The notes below the pieces were generated by a model. It was not told the origin of the DNA. It saw only the letters and a list, made by a program, of their open reading frames with translations, and did no database searches. A stretch of 39,421 nucleotides of DNA, taken from positions 1 through 39,421 of IMG/VR virus record IMGVR_UViG_3300032309_000331. One strand, written 5' to 3'. This DNA comes from a virus. Position numbers and translations under genes: made by a program. Positions 14,659 through 20,903 of the stretch are shown here, piece after piece; positions within the stretch are counted from its first letter, which is position 1; each line of letters starts with the position of its first letter.

Positions 14659-16182
14659 TCAATAGTAAGCCGCCTTGCGGCGCTGGAAGAACCGATCCTC
14701 TTTCTCGTCCGAGTCGAGAGAGATGAACCCGCCTTGGCGATAGCGCAGGAGGGCTTGCGTGGTTGTATCCACAAAGTCATCGTGCTCGCCTACCGGGAAA
14801 GATGCTACTTCCTCAATCACTTCACGCGCCCAGCGCGTGTCCGGTGCCCAAACTTTGCCAGAGCTGAACAAGTCCGCCACGGCGTTCAGACGCACCATTT
14901 TGTCATTTCCCCGGCTCGGTGAAAACTCCTGCACGGGGATGCCCATGTTGCGCAGCTCTTGGATGAGCGGCGCTCCGGCCGCCTTCTTTTCCACAATGAA
15001 CGCGTCGGGGTCCCACTCTTTGTAGTGTTTGAGCGCGATCTCTTTGAGTTCCGGGAACGCCATCCGGTCTTTGAAGGCGTCGAGCAGGATGACCTGCGGG
15101 CTGTTGCCCTCTTCCTCGTTGTAGAACACCCCCCACGTTGTGCACGCGGAGTAGTCAGAGTTGTTCTTGGTCTCAAAAGCCGTATCCCATGACTGGATCA
15201 CGTAGTCACAAGTTGGCGGGTCCTCACCTTCCCAGATGCGCCAGTGTTTGCGGCTCACGATGGCTGAGTTCTCGCTCGTGGGCTGCTGCATGTACTGGGC
15301 GTTCCAGTATCGGGGGTCTAGGCTGGCCTTTGTAGCTTTGAGCGACTCAAGGGGCCACTGCTCCGGCCACAGACTCTTCTCTTCTGGCGTGTCCTCGTTC
15401 AGGATGGCCGGCAGCTCCACGATCTCCCATGGAATGGAGTTCGGATTTTTGATCTGGTAGTCGATCAACCGCCCGGTCAGGTCCAAAAGAGACCAGCGCG
15501 TCATGATGATAATTATCGCGCCCCCCGGCATCAGACGTTGCAGCGGCCCCGTCTGAAACCACGACCACGCGGTGTCGAAGGCCAGCCGGGAATTGGTTTT
15601 TATGTCCTGCTCAGAGTGAGGATCATCAATAACAAATAGGTCAGCGCCACGACCAGCAAGAGCGCCACCTACGCCTGCGGCGTAGTATTGACCCCCCACG
15701 CTGGTACTCCACTTGCCCGCCGCCTTCTGGTCATCTGCAACCACTGTGGCTGGAAAGACCTCTTTATATTCGTCACCATCGAGCAAGTTCCTGATGCGCC
15801 GGCCAAAGTCCTCTGACAGGCCCGCAGTGTGCGTGCCCATGATGATCTTCTTCTGGGGGTATTTGCCTAAAAAATAGGCAGGAAAGAGGTAGCTGGAGAA
15901 TTCTGACTTGCCCATACGCGGCGCGATGTTGATGATCACCCGCTTTTTGCGGCCCTCGATCACGTCCGTGAAGATTTTGGCCAGCTTCCTGTGGTGGGGC
16001 CCGATCTTAAAGCCCGGATAGACCGACGTGGCAAACCCCAGCATGTTGTCCTGCGCGGCGGTCAGCCGGGTGCGCTTCTCGCGCTCCTCTAAGTCAGCCA
16101 GCAACTCCGCTTTTTCCTGCGCGCTCATGTGCGGCAGGGCTTTTTGCAGGGCTTCCAGCTCTTGCTTAGATAGGCTTGTCAC
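14659..16182 (-). CDS. terL: Terminase large subunit (TerL)
   Basis: A 507-residue packaging motor ATPase and nuclease. It starts at GTG (16182), overlapping the small terminase candidate by 4 bases. A Walker A-like motif lies at residues 87-94 (APRMGKSE), Walker B at 181-188 (DLFVIDDP) and a coupling-type MTRWS near 227-231. The RNase H-like nuclease domain begins with YVIQSWDTAFE; Asp333 is a likely catalytic acid. A later EKKAAGAPLIQELR and the C-terminal HDDFVDTTTQALL fit the same domain. It cleaves concatemeric phage DNA and drives it into the prohead through the portal. Confidence 0.95.
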   Translation of the reverse strand: MTSLSKQELEALQKALPHMSAQEKAELLADLEEREKRTRLTAAQDNMLGFATSVYPGFKIGPHHRKLAKIFTDVIEGRKKRVIINIAPRMGKSEFSSYLFPAYFLGKYPQKKIIMGTHTAGLSEDFGRRIRNLLDGDEYKEVFPATVVADDQKAAGKWSTSVGGQYYAAGVGGALAGRGADLFVIDDPHSEQDIKTNSRLAFDTAWSWFQTGPLQRLMPGGAIIIIMTRWSLLDLTGRLIDYQIKNPNSIPWEIVELPAILNEDTPEEKSLWPEQWPLESLKATKASLDPRYWNAQYMQQPTSENSAIVSRKHWRIWEGEDPPTCDYVIQSWDTAFETKNNSDYSACTTWGVFYNEEEGNSPQVILLDAFKDRMAFPELKEIALKHYKEWDPDAFIVEKKAAGAPLIQELRNMGIPVQEFSPSRGNDKMVRLNAVADLFSSGKVWAPDTRWAREVIEEVASFPVGEHDDFVDTTTQALLRYRQGGFISLDSDEKEDRFFQRRKAAYY

Positions 16183-16877
16183 TCTGCCGGGCCCTCTTTG
16201 GGCGTTGCGTCGTCGGCCGGCTCCTTACTAATCTCCAGCACGTCCACGATCCCCATGAACTTGTCGAGTTTGTCCTTGATCCGGGCGTCCAGCTCCGCGT
16301 CGCTGGCGGGAGCCGTCTTAACCTCGATCTTCTCAGTGAACAGCCCCACCTCAGTCACCTTACCCAGCAGACCGAGCGCTTTGAGGCGGATATTGGCGTT
16401 GGGATTCTCGGTTTCCTCCAAGAGCTTGGCCACGGTGTAGCCTCGAAGCTCTTTGGCCTGCTGTACAAATTCCCAGTCGTAGGCGGTCAGCATCCCCACA
16501 AGCCGCTGCACAGCGGCGGGGGTCTTCATGGTGGTCAGGGCGTTTTGGATGTTGCCCTGCGTGGTCCCGGTGGTGATGGCGGCGAAGGCTGCCCGGGCTG
16601 CGGCGGTGCCCGCTTGGTCGTCTACGTTCTTTTCTGTCAGTCCTAGCTCTTCCAACCACTGCGCTGTGGCTGACTGGGCGTCGATGAGCGTTGAGGGGTC
16701 CGCCTTATCCAAGGGGACAAAGTTCTTTGGCGGCACATCGAAGACGGCCGGGTCCAGCTCAGGACTGAGAAGGTGCTCTAACATTAATGCGTAGGTTGAA
16801 ACCTCGTTGACCGTAATGTACACTCTCTTTGGCAGTTGTCGCAAGTCATCTGCTTCTCCTCGGGCGAGGGGTCTCAT
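16179..16877 (-). CDS. Candidate terminase small subunit
   Basis: A 232-residue protein starting MRPLARGEADDLRQLPKRVY. The ATG at 16877 was chosen because GGTGAGGGG lies just before it; the longer TTG frame (16952) would translate through a terminator hairpin. It has an N-terminal helical region, a central Ala-rich helical domain (TAAARAAFAAITTGTTQGNI) and a C-terminal acidic coiled tail. Position immediately upstream of terL and length match small terminases, which recognise packaging sites. There is no clear HTH motif, so the call rests largely on position. It is the first gene of the leftward head operon. Confidence 0.55.
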   Translation of the reverse strand: MRPLARGEADDLRQLPKRVYITVNEVSTYALMLEHLLSPELDPAVFDVPPKNFVPLDKADPSTLIDAQSATAQWLEELGLTEKNVDDQAGTAAARAAFAAITTGTTQGNIQNALTTMKTPAAVQRLVGMLTAYDWEFVQQAKELRGYTVAKLLEETENPNANIRLKALGLLGKVTEVGLFTEKIEVKTAPASDAELDARIKDKLDKFMGIVDVLEISKEPADDATPKEGPAE

Positions 16878-16895
16878 TTCCCCCTCACCTGTTTC

Positions 16896-16926
16896 AAGGC
16901 CCCAGTCTGCACTGGGGCCTTTTTTT
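16896..16926 (+). terminator. Rightward rho-independent terminator in the divergent region
   Basis: Stem AAGGCCCCAG (16896-16905) and CTGGGGCCTT (16912-16921) with loop TCTGCA, then an uninterrupted T run to 16926. The T tail is on the plus strand only, so it stops rightward transcripts. It lies in the leader of the leftward operon and just upstream of a candidate early promoter, as if insulating the early region. Confidence 0.8.
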
Positions 16927-16945
16927 GTGCCTGATTGTCTAGAGT

Positions 16946-16974
16946 TTGACAAGAGGTTCTTGGAATTTTTTAAA
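16946..16974 (+). promoter_or_regulatory. Candidate early promoter
   Basis: A perfect TTGACA (-35) lies at 16946-16951, followed after 17 bases by TTTAAA (16969-16974), a four-of-six match to TATAAT in an AT-rich run. It is placed just after a rightward terminator and upstream of the rightward early gene cluster starting at 17236. The -10 match is poor, so this is tentative. Confidence 0.35.
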
Positions 16975-17235
16975 AAATTTATGGGGTGTACTAAAGGTTT
17001 ACAGGGATTTGAGGAGCGGTTACGAAACAGTGTTTATGCCGGAGCGACCATGGCCTGCCACACAAGGGGGGCCACCCCCCGGTGGGGTCGCTGCCTAGCC
17101 GAATCCCCCTCGGTAAGCCCTAGCCCTAGGGGATATCCAAACCCCCTTCCATACACTAGAGGCATCGGTTCGGGATTCGCTCGGCCGGTATTAACCCCGT
17201 GGGACACATTGTCCCCATTCATCTAGGAGCTTCAC
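16953..17235. other. Divergent control region, no convincing gene
   Basis: Between the leftward head operon and the first rightward early gene. It holds an AT-rich block (16961-16981), a G/C hairpin-forming run (near 17064-17087), a Pro/Gly-type low-complexity stretch and the dyad GGGACA-CAT-TGTCCC (17201-17215) close to the first early ribosome site. An open plus-strand frame crosses it, but its start lacks a ribosome site and its product is low in complexity. Confidence 0.6.
17201..17216. promoter_or_regulatory. Inverted repeat GGGACA-N3-TGTCCCC, copy 1
   Basis: GGGACA, spacer CAT, TGTCCCC. It lies 20 bases upstream of the first early start codon and the same dyad with the same spacer length recurs at 17653 and 19030. 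It is an operator-like element or an RNA hairpin. Confidence 0.6.
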
Positions 17236-17649
17236 ATGTCCAAGTCCACCGTTCTGGTTCACGCTGCCCTTACCGCTGCCTTCTCCTACGGGGAGAAGAT
17301 CGAGGCCCTGCGCGCCCTCTTCGAGGGCAAGACTCCCGAGGTCATCCGGGCTGCCCTTCTGCCCGATGTGGCGAGCTTCTCGAAGTACGCCGTCCCTCTC
17401 GTGGCCGGGGCAGGCAAGGCTGAGGGCACGATGGTGCTCGACGCCGAGCACCCCAAGTACGAAGCCTGCCGCAAGGCGCTGGGCCGGATGGTGAAGGACA
17501 TCGTGGGCGGCGAGTCCGCCAAGTCCGAGGAACTGGAAGTCCCGCCCGAAATTGCTGCTGCTGCTGCCAAGCTTGCGAAGCTGTGCGCCGAGTACGAGGG
17601 TGCACGCAAGCTGGCCTCCACCGCCATCGCTCAGGCGTTCGCTGGCTGA
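17236..17649 (+). CDS. Early hypothetical protein, first gene of the rightward cluster
   Basis: A 137-residue Ala/Lys/Glu-rich, mostly helical protein (MSKSTVLVHAALTAAFSYGE, then KIEALRALFEGKTPEVIRAA; C-terminal PPEIAAAAAKLAKLCAEYEG). A strong AGGAG lies 9 bases upstream. It is the first plus-strand gene after the divergent region. Very high third-position GC supports coding, and the opposite-strand 196-residue frame over the same bases is a shadow. I do not recognise the family; first-expressed phage genes are often host-takeover proteins. Confidence 0.65.
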   Translation: MSKSTVLVHAALTAAFSYGEKIEALRALFEGKTPEVIRAALLPDVASFSKYAVPLVAGAGKAEGTMVLDAEHPKYEACRKALGRMVKDIVGGESAKSEELEVPPEIAAAAAKLAKLCAEYEGARKLASTAIAQAFAG

Positions 17650-17652
17650 TTC

Positions 17653-17668
17653 GGGACAGTTTGTCCCC
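17653..17668. promoter_or_regulatory. Inverted repeat GGGACA-N3-TGTCCCC, copy 2
   Basis: GGGACA, spacer GTT, TGTCCCC, starting 4 bases after the stop of the first early gene. Same dyad and spacer length as at 17201 and 19030. Confidence 0.6.
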
Positions 17669-17754
17669 GTTCGTTTTCCCTTACGTTTTTCTCGGCGGTC
17701 GTGGTCGCGAGGCCCGGCCGCTGTTTCGTTCCCTGTCCAACCTAGGAGATTCCC

Positions 17755-17958
17755 ATGACCATCCTCACCACTCCCGACCAAATCGAGGCCGCACGCCTCC
17801 TCACCCTCCGCTCCATGCTCAAGCTCGAACTGCGCGGGATGACCCGCTCGAAGGGGCAGACCGCCTACGCCATCCTCAAAGGCATGGGCTTCAAGGGCAC
17901 CCGTGAATCCGTGCTGGCCCAGCTCGACGACATCCGCGCCGAACTCCTCGGCCTCTAA
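17755..17958 (+). CDS. Small early hypothetical protein
   Basis: A 67-residue helical protein (MTILTTPDQIEAARLLTLRS; later GQTAYAILKGMGFKGTRESV). A ribosome site (CTAGGAGATTCCC) lies just upstream. The 105-base gap before it holds the second GGGACA dyad. No family was recognised. The basic helical centre could bind DNA, but this is only a guess from composition. Confidence 0.65.
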   Translation: MTILTTPDQIEAARLLTLRSMLKLELRGMTRSKGQTAYAILKGMGFKGTRESVLAQLDDIRAELLGL

Positions 17959-17975
17959 CCCAACCCGGAAACTCT

Positions 17976-17999
17976 CTCAGCCTTGCGTGCAGGGCTGAG
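17976..17999 (+). promoter_or_regulatory. Leader hairpin before 18034
   Basis: Stem CTCAGCCTTG and CAGGGCTGAG with loop CGTG and one G-U pair. It is followed by a small GGGCA-ATCC-TGCCC hairpin (18001-18014) and then AGGAGAAGCAAATG. No T-run follows, so it is not a simple terminator; it may process, protect or attenuate mRNA. Confidence 0.5.
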
Positions 18000-18033
18000 G
18001 GGGCAATCCTGCCCGACTCAATAGGAGAAGCAA

Positions 18034-18264
18034 ATGAACCGCAACACCCGCCCCCTCTTCGTCAACACCGGCATCATGCGCATCTATGGCCGCGAGTACC
18101 GGCTCGACACCTACTACCCGATGGGCCTTGCCCGCCCTGAGTACAAGATGTTCCATGTCTGGACATCCGACGCAACCGAGACGCACACCTTCGCCAGCGA
18201 GCAGGGCTTCGAGAACTGGATCGAGACCAAGCTCGACGAGGGCGTGCAACAGCGCCTGTGCTGA
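18034..18264 (+). CDS. Small early hypothetical protein
   Basis: A 76-residue protein (MNRNTRPLFVNTGIMRIYGR; then EYRLDTYYPMGLARPEYKMF) ending in an acidic/basic helix (NWIETKLDEGVQQRLC). The ribosome site AGGAGAAGCAAATG is one of several nearly identical leaders in the early region. No known domain was recognised. Its Tyr/Arg-rich beta-like middle suggests a compact fold. Confidence 0.65.
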   Translation: MNRNTRPLFVNTGIMRIYGREYRLDTYYPMGLARPEYKMFHVWTSDATETHTFASEQGFENWIETKLDEGVQQRLC

Positions 18265-18277
18265 TTGAGGAACGGGG

Positions 18278-18297
18278 CGAGAGAGAATTCTCTCTCG
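18278..18297. repeat. Perfect 20-base palindrome containing GAGAGAGA
   Basis: CGAGAGAGAATTCTCTCTCG reads the same on both strands. A near copy (arms GAGAGAGA / TCTCTCTC) lies at 19780-19797, also in a gap before a gene. It may be an operator or a cruciform site. Confidence 0.7.
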
Positions 18298-18337
18298 TCT
18301 CACCTATGAAACTATGCAAAAAACGCATAAAAATAGA

Positions 18338-18357
18338 TGTCCAAAGACTATGCAACT
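18338..18357. repeat. Outer inverted repeat, left arm
   Basis: TGTCCAAAGACTATGCAACT here pairs with the reverse complement at 18605-18624, matching at 17 of 20 positions; the core TGCATAGTCT is identical. The two arms frame the AT-rich gap. Confidence 0.7.
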
Positions 18358-18369
18358 TTTTCAATTCCT

Positions 18370-18418
18370 TGGACGCTCGCAACCCGCATGAATCCTAGCG
18401 TCGTCCGGAATGCGTCCA
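18370..18418 (+). repeat. Direct repeat unit, left copy
   Basis: Begins TGGACGC and ends GCGTCCA, 49 bases. The right copy at 18544-18592 has the same ends at the same spacing and a similar middle (GCAACCC and following). Its final 7 bases start a 17-base inverted repeat arm (18412-18428). Confidence 0.65.
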
Positions 18419-18543
18419 TCTATCTATCTATTTCTAAATACTTTATGTATGTAGTAGTGTTTGTATGTGGGCTGAGCGAAAGACTCTCTCAAGTTTTGAC
18501 ATTTAAGCTAAGGCGTGTTCTCTTTTTAAAAACGATAGATAGT

Positions 18544-18592
18544 TGGACGCAAACGGGGCAACCCCGCGTGGATGCTGGCTCTCCAGCGTCCA
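18544..18592 (+). repeat. Direct repeat unit, right copy
   Basis: Begins TGGACGC and ends GCGTCCA, matching the left copy at 18370-18418. The internal GCAACCCCGCGTGGATGCTG resembles the left unit with several substitutions. Its start is the inner part of the inverted repeat arm 18534-18550. Confidence 0.65.
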
Positions 18593-18604
18593 GTCTTTCT
18601 GATA

Positions 18605-18624
18605 AACTGCATAGTCTCTGGACA
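18605..18624. repeat. Outer inverted repeat, right arm
   Basis: AACTGCATAGTCTCTGGACA, complementary at 17 of 20 positions to 18338-18357. It ends 22 bases before the start of the next gene. Confidence 0.7.
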
Positions 18625-18646
18625 CTTTTTACACGAGACACACACT

Positions 18647-19468
18647 ATGAATCAAAGAGTGAGATGGCAGGACATTCACAACCGCATGACCCGGCGTGGC
18701 ATCCCCGCGCAACTCGTGTCAGCCGCAGTCGAAGCGCACAAGCAGAGGGTCAGTGACGCCAAGCGCCAGCGCCTGTTCGAGCGGCAACACCGCCTGTTGT
18801 GGGCCAAGCTGATGCGTCCTCTCATGTATGAGCTGGACTCGGCACGCACTGGGCTGACCTATGCGAGGCACAACACGCCGGGCAACACGCTCAAGATCGA
18901 GGCGTTGGAGGGGTACACCCTTGTGTTGGAGGAGCTAGCCATGCGCCTGACCGAACACCGGGATGACAAGGTGCACACGCCCAGCCAACTGGCTAAGGCG
19001 TACAACAACGAGTTCAAGAAGCGGGCAAAGGGACATTTTGTCCCCAATCATGGCGAGCATTGGACGGACTGGGTGCCGAGGCACATCAAGCTACGGGTAT
19101 CCGATCTGTTTGCCTTCGCTCCCCGTGCGCCGCGTGCCAAGCCGAGGCTACCTTTCCAGCGCACAATGCCGCCTTCGATGAACAGTCGGGCCGAGTCGGC
19201 GCTACGCAAACGCATCCTCAACGAGATGGGGCCGCTGAAGTTGTTGCTGGAGACCTATCCTGACCCCGAGCATCCCGACCGGGACAAGTGGCAGGCCAAG
19301 CTGGGCCAGATGACCAAGGCCCTGACCATCCTCGACGCTATGAAACCAAGAGACTTCGTGCCCACCACATGGCAGTCGCTGGTAGGTGCACAGCTCGATG
19401 TGCCCGAGTCTGAGGAGGAGCTGGAGCAGAGCTTCCGAGATGCCCATGCGGGTAGAGATGAGGAATGA
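18647..19468 (+). CDS. Early helical hypothetical protein
   Basis: A 273-residue, basic, mostly helical protein (MNQRVRWQDIHNRMTRRGIP; then KRQRLFERQHRLLWAKLMRP). The ATG at 18647 is chosen because the longer frame from 18572 runs back into the repeat region. Its ribosome site is weak (no clear GGAG), unlike its neighbours. The N-terminal half looks like a helical DNA-contacting region; the C-terminus is acidic (PESEEELEQSFRDAHAGRDE). It adjoins the candidate origin, so an origin-binding role is an open idea but unsupported. The dyad at 19030 lies inside it. Confidence 0.65.
   Translation: MNQRVRWQDIHNRMTRRGIPAQLVSAAVEAHKQRVSDAKRQRLFERQHRLLWAKLMRPLMYELDSARTGLTYARHNTPGNTLKIEALEGYTLVLEELAMRLTEHRDDKVHTPSQLAKAYNNEFKKRAKGHFVPNHGEHWTDWVPRHIKLRVSDLFAFAPRAPRAKPRLPFQRTMPPSMNSRAESALRKRILNEMGPLKLLLETYPDPEHPDRDKWQAKLGQMTKALTILDAMKPRDFVPTTWQSLVGAQLDVPESEEELEQSFRDAHAGRDEE
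19030..19045. promoter_or_regulatory. Inverted repeat GGGACA-N3-TGTCCCC, copy 3 (inside a gene)
   Basis: GGGACA, spacer TTT, TGTCCCC, within the gene at 18647-19468, where it codes Lys-Gly-His-Phe-Val-Pro. Same dyad and 3-base spacer as the two intergenic copies. Confidence 0.45.
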
Positions 19469-19472
19469 GAAC

Positions 19473-19489
19473 GGGGGAACGGTTCCCCC
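19473..19489 (+). promoter_or_regulatory. Leader hairpin A before 19540
   Basis: GGGGGAA-CGG-TTCCCCC, a strong GC stem just after the previous stop, with no T-run. It is followed by hairpin B (19500-19518). Confidence 0.5.
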
Positions 19490-19499
19490 ATTCACCGCC

Positions 19500-19518
19500 G
19501 CCCGGTCGGTTACCGGGC
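19500..19518 (+). promoter_or_regulatory. Leader hairpin B before 19540 (CGGTT loop)
   Basis: Stem GCCCGGT / ACCGGGC with loop CGGTT, then TATTCAAG and the ribosome site. The same stem-loop style with CGGTT loop and TATTTAAG occurs at 20856-20876. Confidence 0.6.
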
Positions 19519-19539
19519 TATTCAAGCAAGGAGAAAGCA

Positions 19540-19704
19540 ATGATGAATGAGTACATGGTAGTGATCGAGACTGAGGGCGACGGGTATGTGACCCGTGAGC
19601 CTATTGAGTACAACGCCTTCTCGTCCAGCGAGGCGCAGGCTTATGCCTTCGACGACCTTGAGGACAACCAGCGTGTCATTTCTGTGTGGCAACGAGTTCT
19701 TTAA
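19540..19704 (+). CDS. Small hypothetical protein
   Basis: A 54-residue acidic protein (MMNEYMVVIETEGDGYVTRE, then PIEYNAFSSSEAQAYAFDDL) predicted as beta-alpha-beta. The ATG at 19540 follows AAGGAGAAAGCA, one of the repeated leaders in this region. Small proteins of the form EYMVVIE...A.A.E.L...YF are common in phage early regions, but no function is known. Confidence 0.65.
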   Translation: MMNEYMVVIETEGDGYVTREPIEYNAFSSSEAQAYAFDDLEDNQRVISVWQRVL

Positions 19705-19725
19705 CCAACCAAGGAGAAAGCAAAT

Positions 19726-19773
19726 GTGGTCGGTGACCACTGGCTGACCGCATACCAGCGCGTCGAGCGCTAA
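19726..19773 (+). CDS. Possible 15-codon mini-ORF (GTG start)
   Basis: A GTG start at 19726 sits behind a full copy of the region's ribosome leader (AACCAAGGAGAAAGCAAAT) and encodes MVGDHWLTAYQRVER before TAA at 19771. An overlapping ATG (19724) would give only 7 codons. Either it is a genuine tiny peptide, the remnant of a deleted gene, or a leader left behind after gene loss. Confidence 0.3.
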   Translation: MVGDHWLTAYQRVER

Positions 19774-19779
19774 GAATCC

Positions 19780-19797
19780 GAGAGAGATTTCTCTCTC
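19780..19797. repeat. Near-palindrome GAGAGAGA-TT-TCTCTCTC
   Basis: Second copy of the GAGAGAGA dyad found at 18279-18296, in the gap before the DUF932 gene. Only the central two bases differ (AT versus TT). Confidence 0.6.
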
Positions 19798-19803
19798 AGC
19801 GTG

Positions 19804-19822
19804 GGGACTGCGCTTCAGTCCC
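19804..19822 (+). promoter_or_regulatory. Leader hairpin before the DUF932 gene
   Basis: Stem GGGACTG / CAGTCCC with 5-base loop CGCTT, then TATTCAATCG ahead of the start codon. It matches the TATTCAA/TATTTAA element found after the other leader hairpins. Confidence 0.5.
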
Positions 19823-19855
19823 AGTGTGTTTATTCAATCGTTACGAAAGCAAATC

Positions 19856-20827
19856 ATGGCACATCAAATCGATACCATCTCCCGTTCCACCGCCTCCTAT
19901 GCATCCACTCAGCGTGAGTGGCATGGCCTTGGGCAACTGATGCCCGCAGGTCAGACTGTCGAGCAGTGGCAAGCCGCCGCAGGCATGGACTACCAGATCA
20001 AGCGTGGCCGCATCCGCTACGCTACCGAGGTGGTCAACCCCAACACCACGGCCAGCCAACTTCAGACTGTCGATGACAAGCTGGTGCTGTTCCGCTCGGA
20101 TACGCTGGCCCCTCTGGGTGTGGTGTCTGACTCCTACAAGGTGGTGCAACCCGCCGCCGTGCTTGAGTTCTTCCGTGAGTGGGCAGACAAGGGTGGCGTG
20201 ACCATCGAGTCTGCTGGCGTGCTGTTCGGTGGCAAGCGCTACTTCGCAACCGCCAAGCTCGGGGACGCAGTCTCTGTCGATGGTGGGCGCGACAAGATCG
20301 TGCCCTATGCCCTGCTGTCCACCTCTGCTGATGGCTCGCTCGCTACGGAATGCCGCTGGACTACTGTGCGTACTGTGTGCAACAACACGCTGAGCATTGC
20401 ACTCAAGGGCAAGTCTGCCTTCAAGGTATCGCACCGCTCTGTGTTCAAGCCTGAGGATGCACGGGATGCAGTCGAGGCAGCTAACTCTGAATTTAAATCT
20501 TTTATGGACATGGCAAGAACCCTAGCCAACATCAAGATGCAATCCGAGGAAGCCGAGTCCCTGACTGTGAACCTGCTCATGAAGACCTCGGCTGAGGTGG
20601 CGCGTGAGTCTGCGGCCTTCGACAAGATCATGGGTCTGTTCAACGGCGGCGGCAAGGGTAGCAACTTCGAGTCGGCGCACGACACCGCATGGGGCTGGCT
20701 CAACGCTGTCACCGAGTACGCCGACCATCATGTGCGTGCTCGCACGGATGAGAACCGCAAAGCTGCCGCCCTCTGGGGTGCAGGCGATGCGCTCAAGCAG
20801 AAGGCATTGTCACTTGTGACTGCGTAA
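19856..20827 (+). CDS. DUF932 / phage-plasmid-like protein
   Basis: A 323-residue protein of the DUF932 type (TIGR03299, phage/plasmid-like protein). Typical elements are the N-terminal REWHGLGQLMPAGQTVEQWQ, RIRYATEV, KLVLFRSDTLAPLGVVSDSY (LVRSDTG-like), the central FGGKRYFATAKLGDAVSV, TVRTVCNNTLSIAL and the C-terminal GKGSNFESAHDTAWGWLNAV. The start ATG at 19856 is the first within a good context; an upstream ATG adds ten residues. Family members occur on plasmids and phages beside replication or early genes; biochemical function is not established. Confidence 0.85.
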   Translation: MAHQIDTISRSTASYASTQREWHGLGQLMPAGQTVEQWQAAAGMDYQIKRGRIRYATEVVNPNTTASQLQTVDDKLVLFRSDTLAPLGVVSDSYKVVQPAAVLEFFREWADKGGVTIESAGVLFGGKRYFATAKLGDAVSVDGGRDKIVPYALLSTSADGSLATECRWTTVRTVCNNTLSIALKGKSAFKVSHRSVFKPEDARDAVEAANSEFKSFMDMARTLANIKMQSEEAESLTVNLLMKTSAEVARESAAFDKIMGLFNGGGKGSNFESAHDTAWGWLNAVTEYADHHVRARTDENRKAAALWGAGDALKQKALSLVTA

Positions 20828-20832
20828 GTATC

Positions 20833-20848
20833 GGGGAGGTTTCTCCCC
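20833..20848 (+). promoter_or_regulatory. Leader hairpin A before 20904
   Basis: GGGGAG-GTTT-CTCCCC directly after the DUF932 stop. No T-run, followed by hairpin B. Confidence 0.5.
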
Positions 20849-20855
20849 AACCGTT

Positions 20856-20876
20856 GCCGGGTGCGGTTCACCCGGC
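20856..20876 (+). promoter_or_regulatory. Leader hairpin B before 20904 (CGGTT loop)
   Basis: Stem GCCGGGTG / CACCCGGC with loop CGGTT, then TATTTAAG. Same loop and following element as 19500-19518. Confidence 0.6.
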
Positions 20877-20903
20877 TATTTAAGTAACCCAAGAAAGTAA
20901 ATC

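Larger units (their letters stand above)
18265..18646. other. Repeat-structured AT-rich noncoding region, candidate replication origin
   Basis: A 382-base gap without a convincing gene, clearly more AT-rich than its flanks. It contains a perfect 20-base palindrome (18278-18297), three copies of ACTATGCA or its complement (18311, 18347, 18608), four copies of TGGACGC or its complement (18370, 18412, 18544, 18586) at mirrored spacings of 42 bases, two nested long inverted repeats (17 of 20 and 16 of 17 bases) and a CTAT/ATCT microrepeat with an AT-rich core. Repeats around an AT-rich core are typical of iteron origins and also of complex regulatory regions. Which of these it is cannot be shown here. 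Confidence 0.5.

Noticed and set aside
16807-17226. 139-codon plus-strand frame across the divergent region
   Set aside because: Crosses the terminator and AT-rich promoter block; low-complexity product and no ribosome site.
17191-17781. 196-codon minus-strand frame over the first early gene
   Set aside because: High GC makes long antisense frames; the plus-strand gene has a good ribosome site and correct codon bias.
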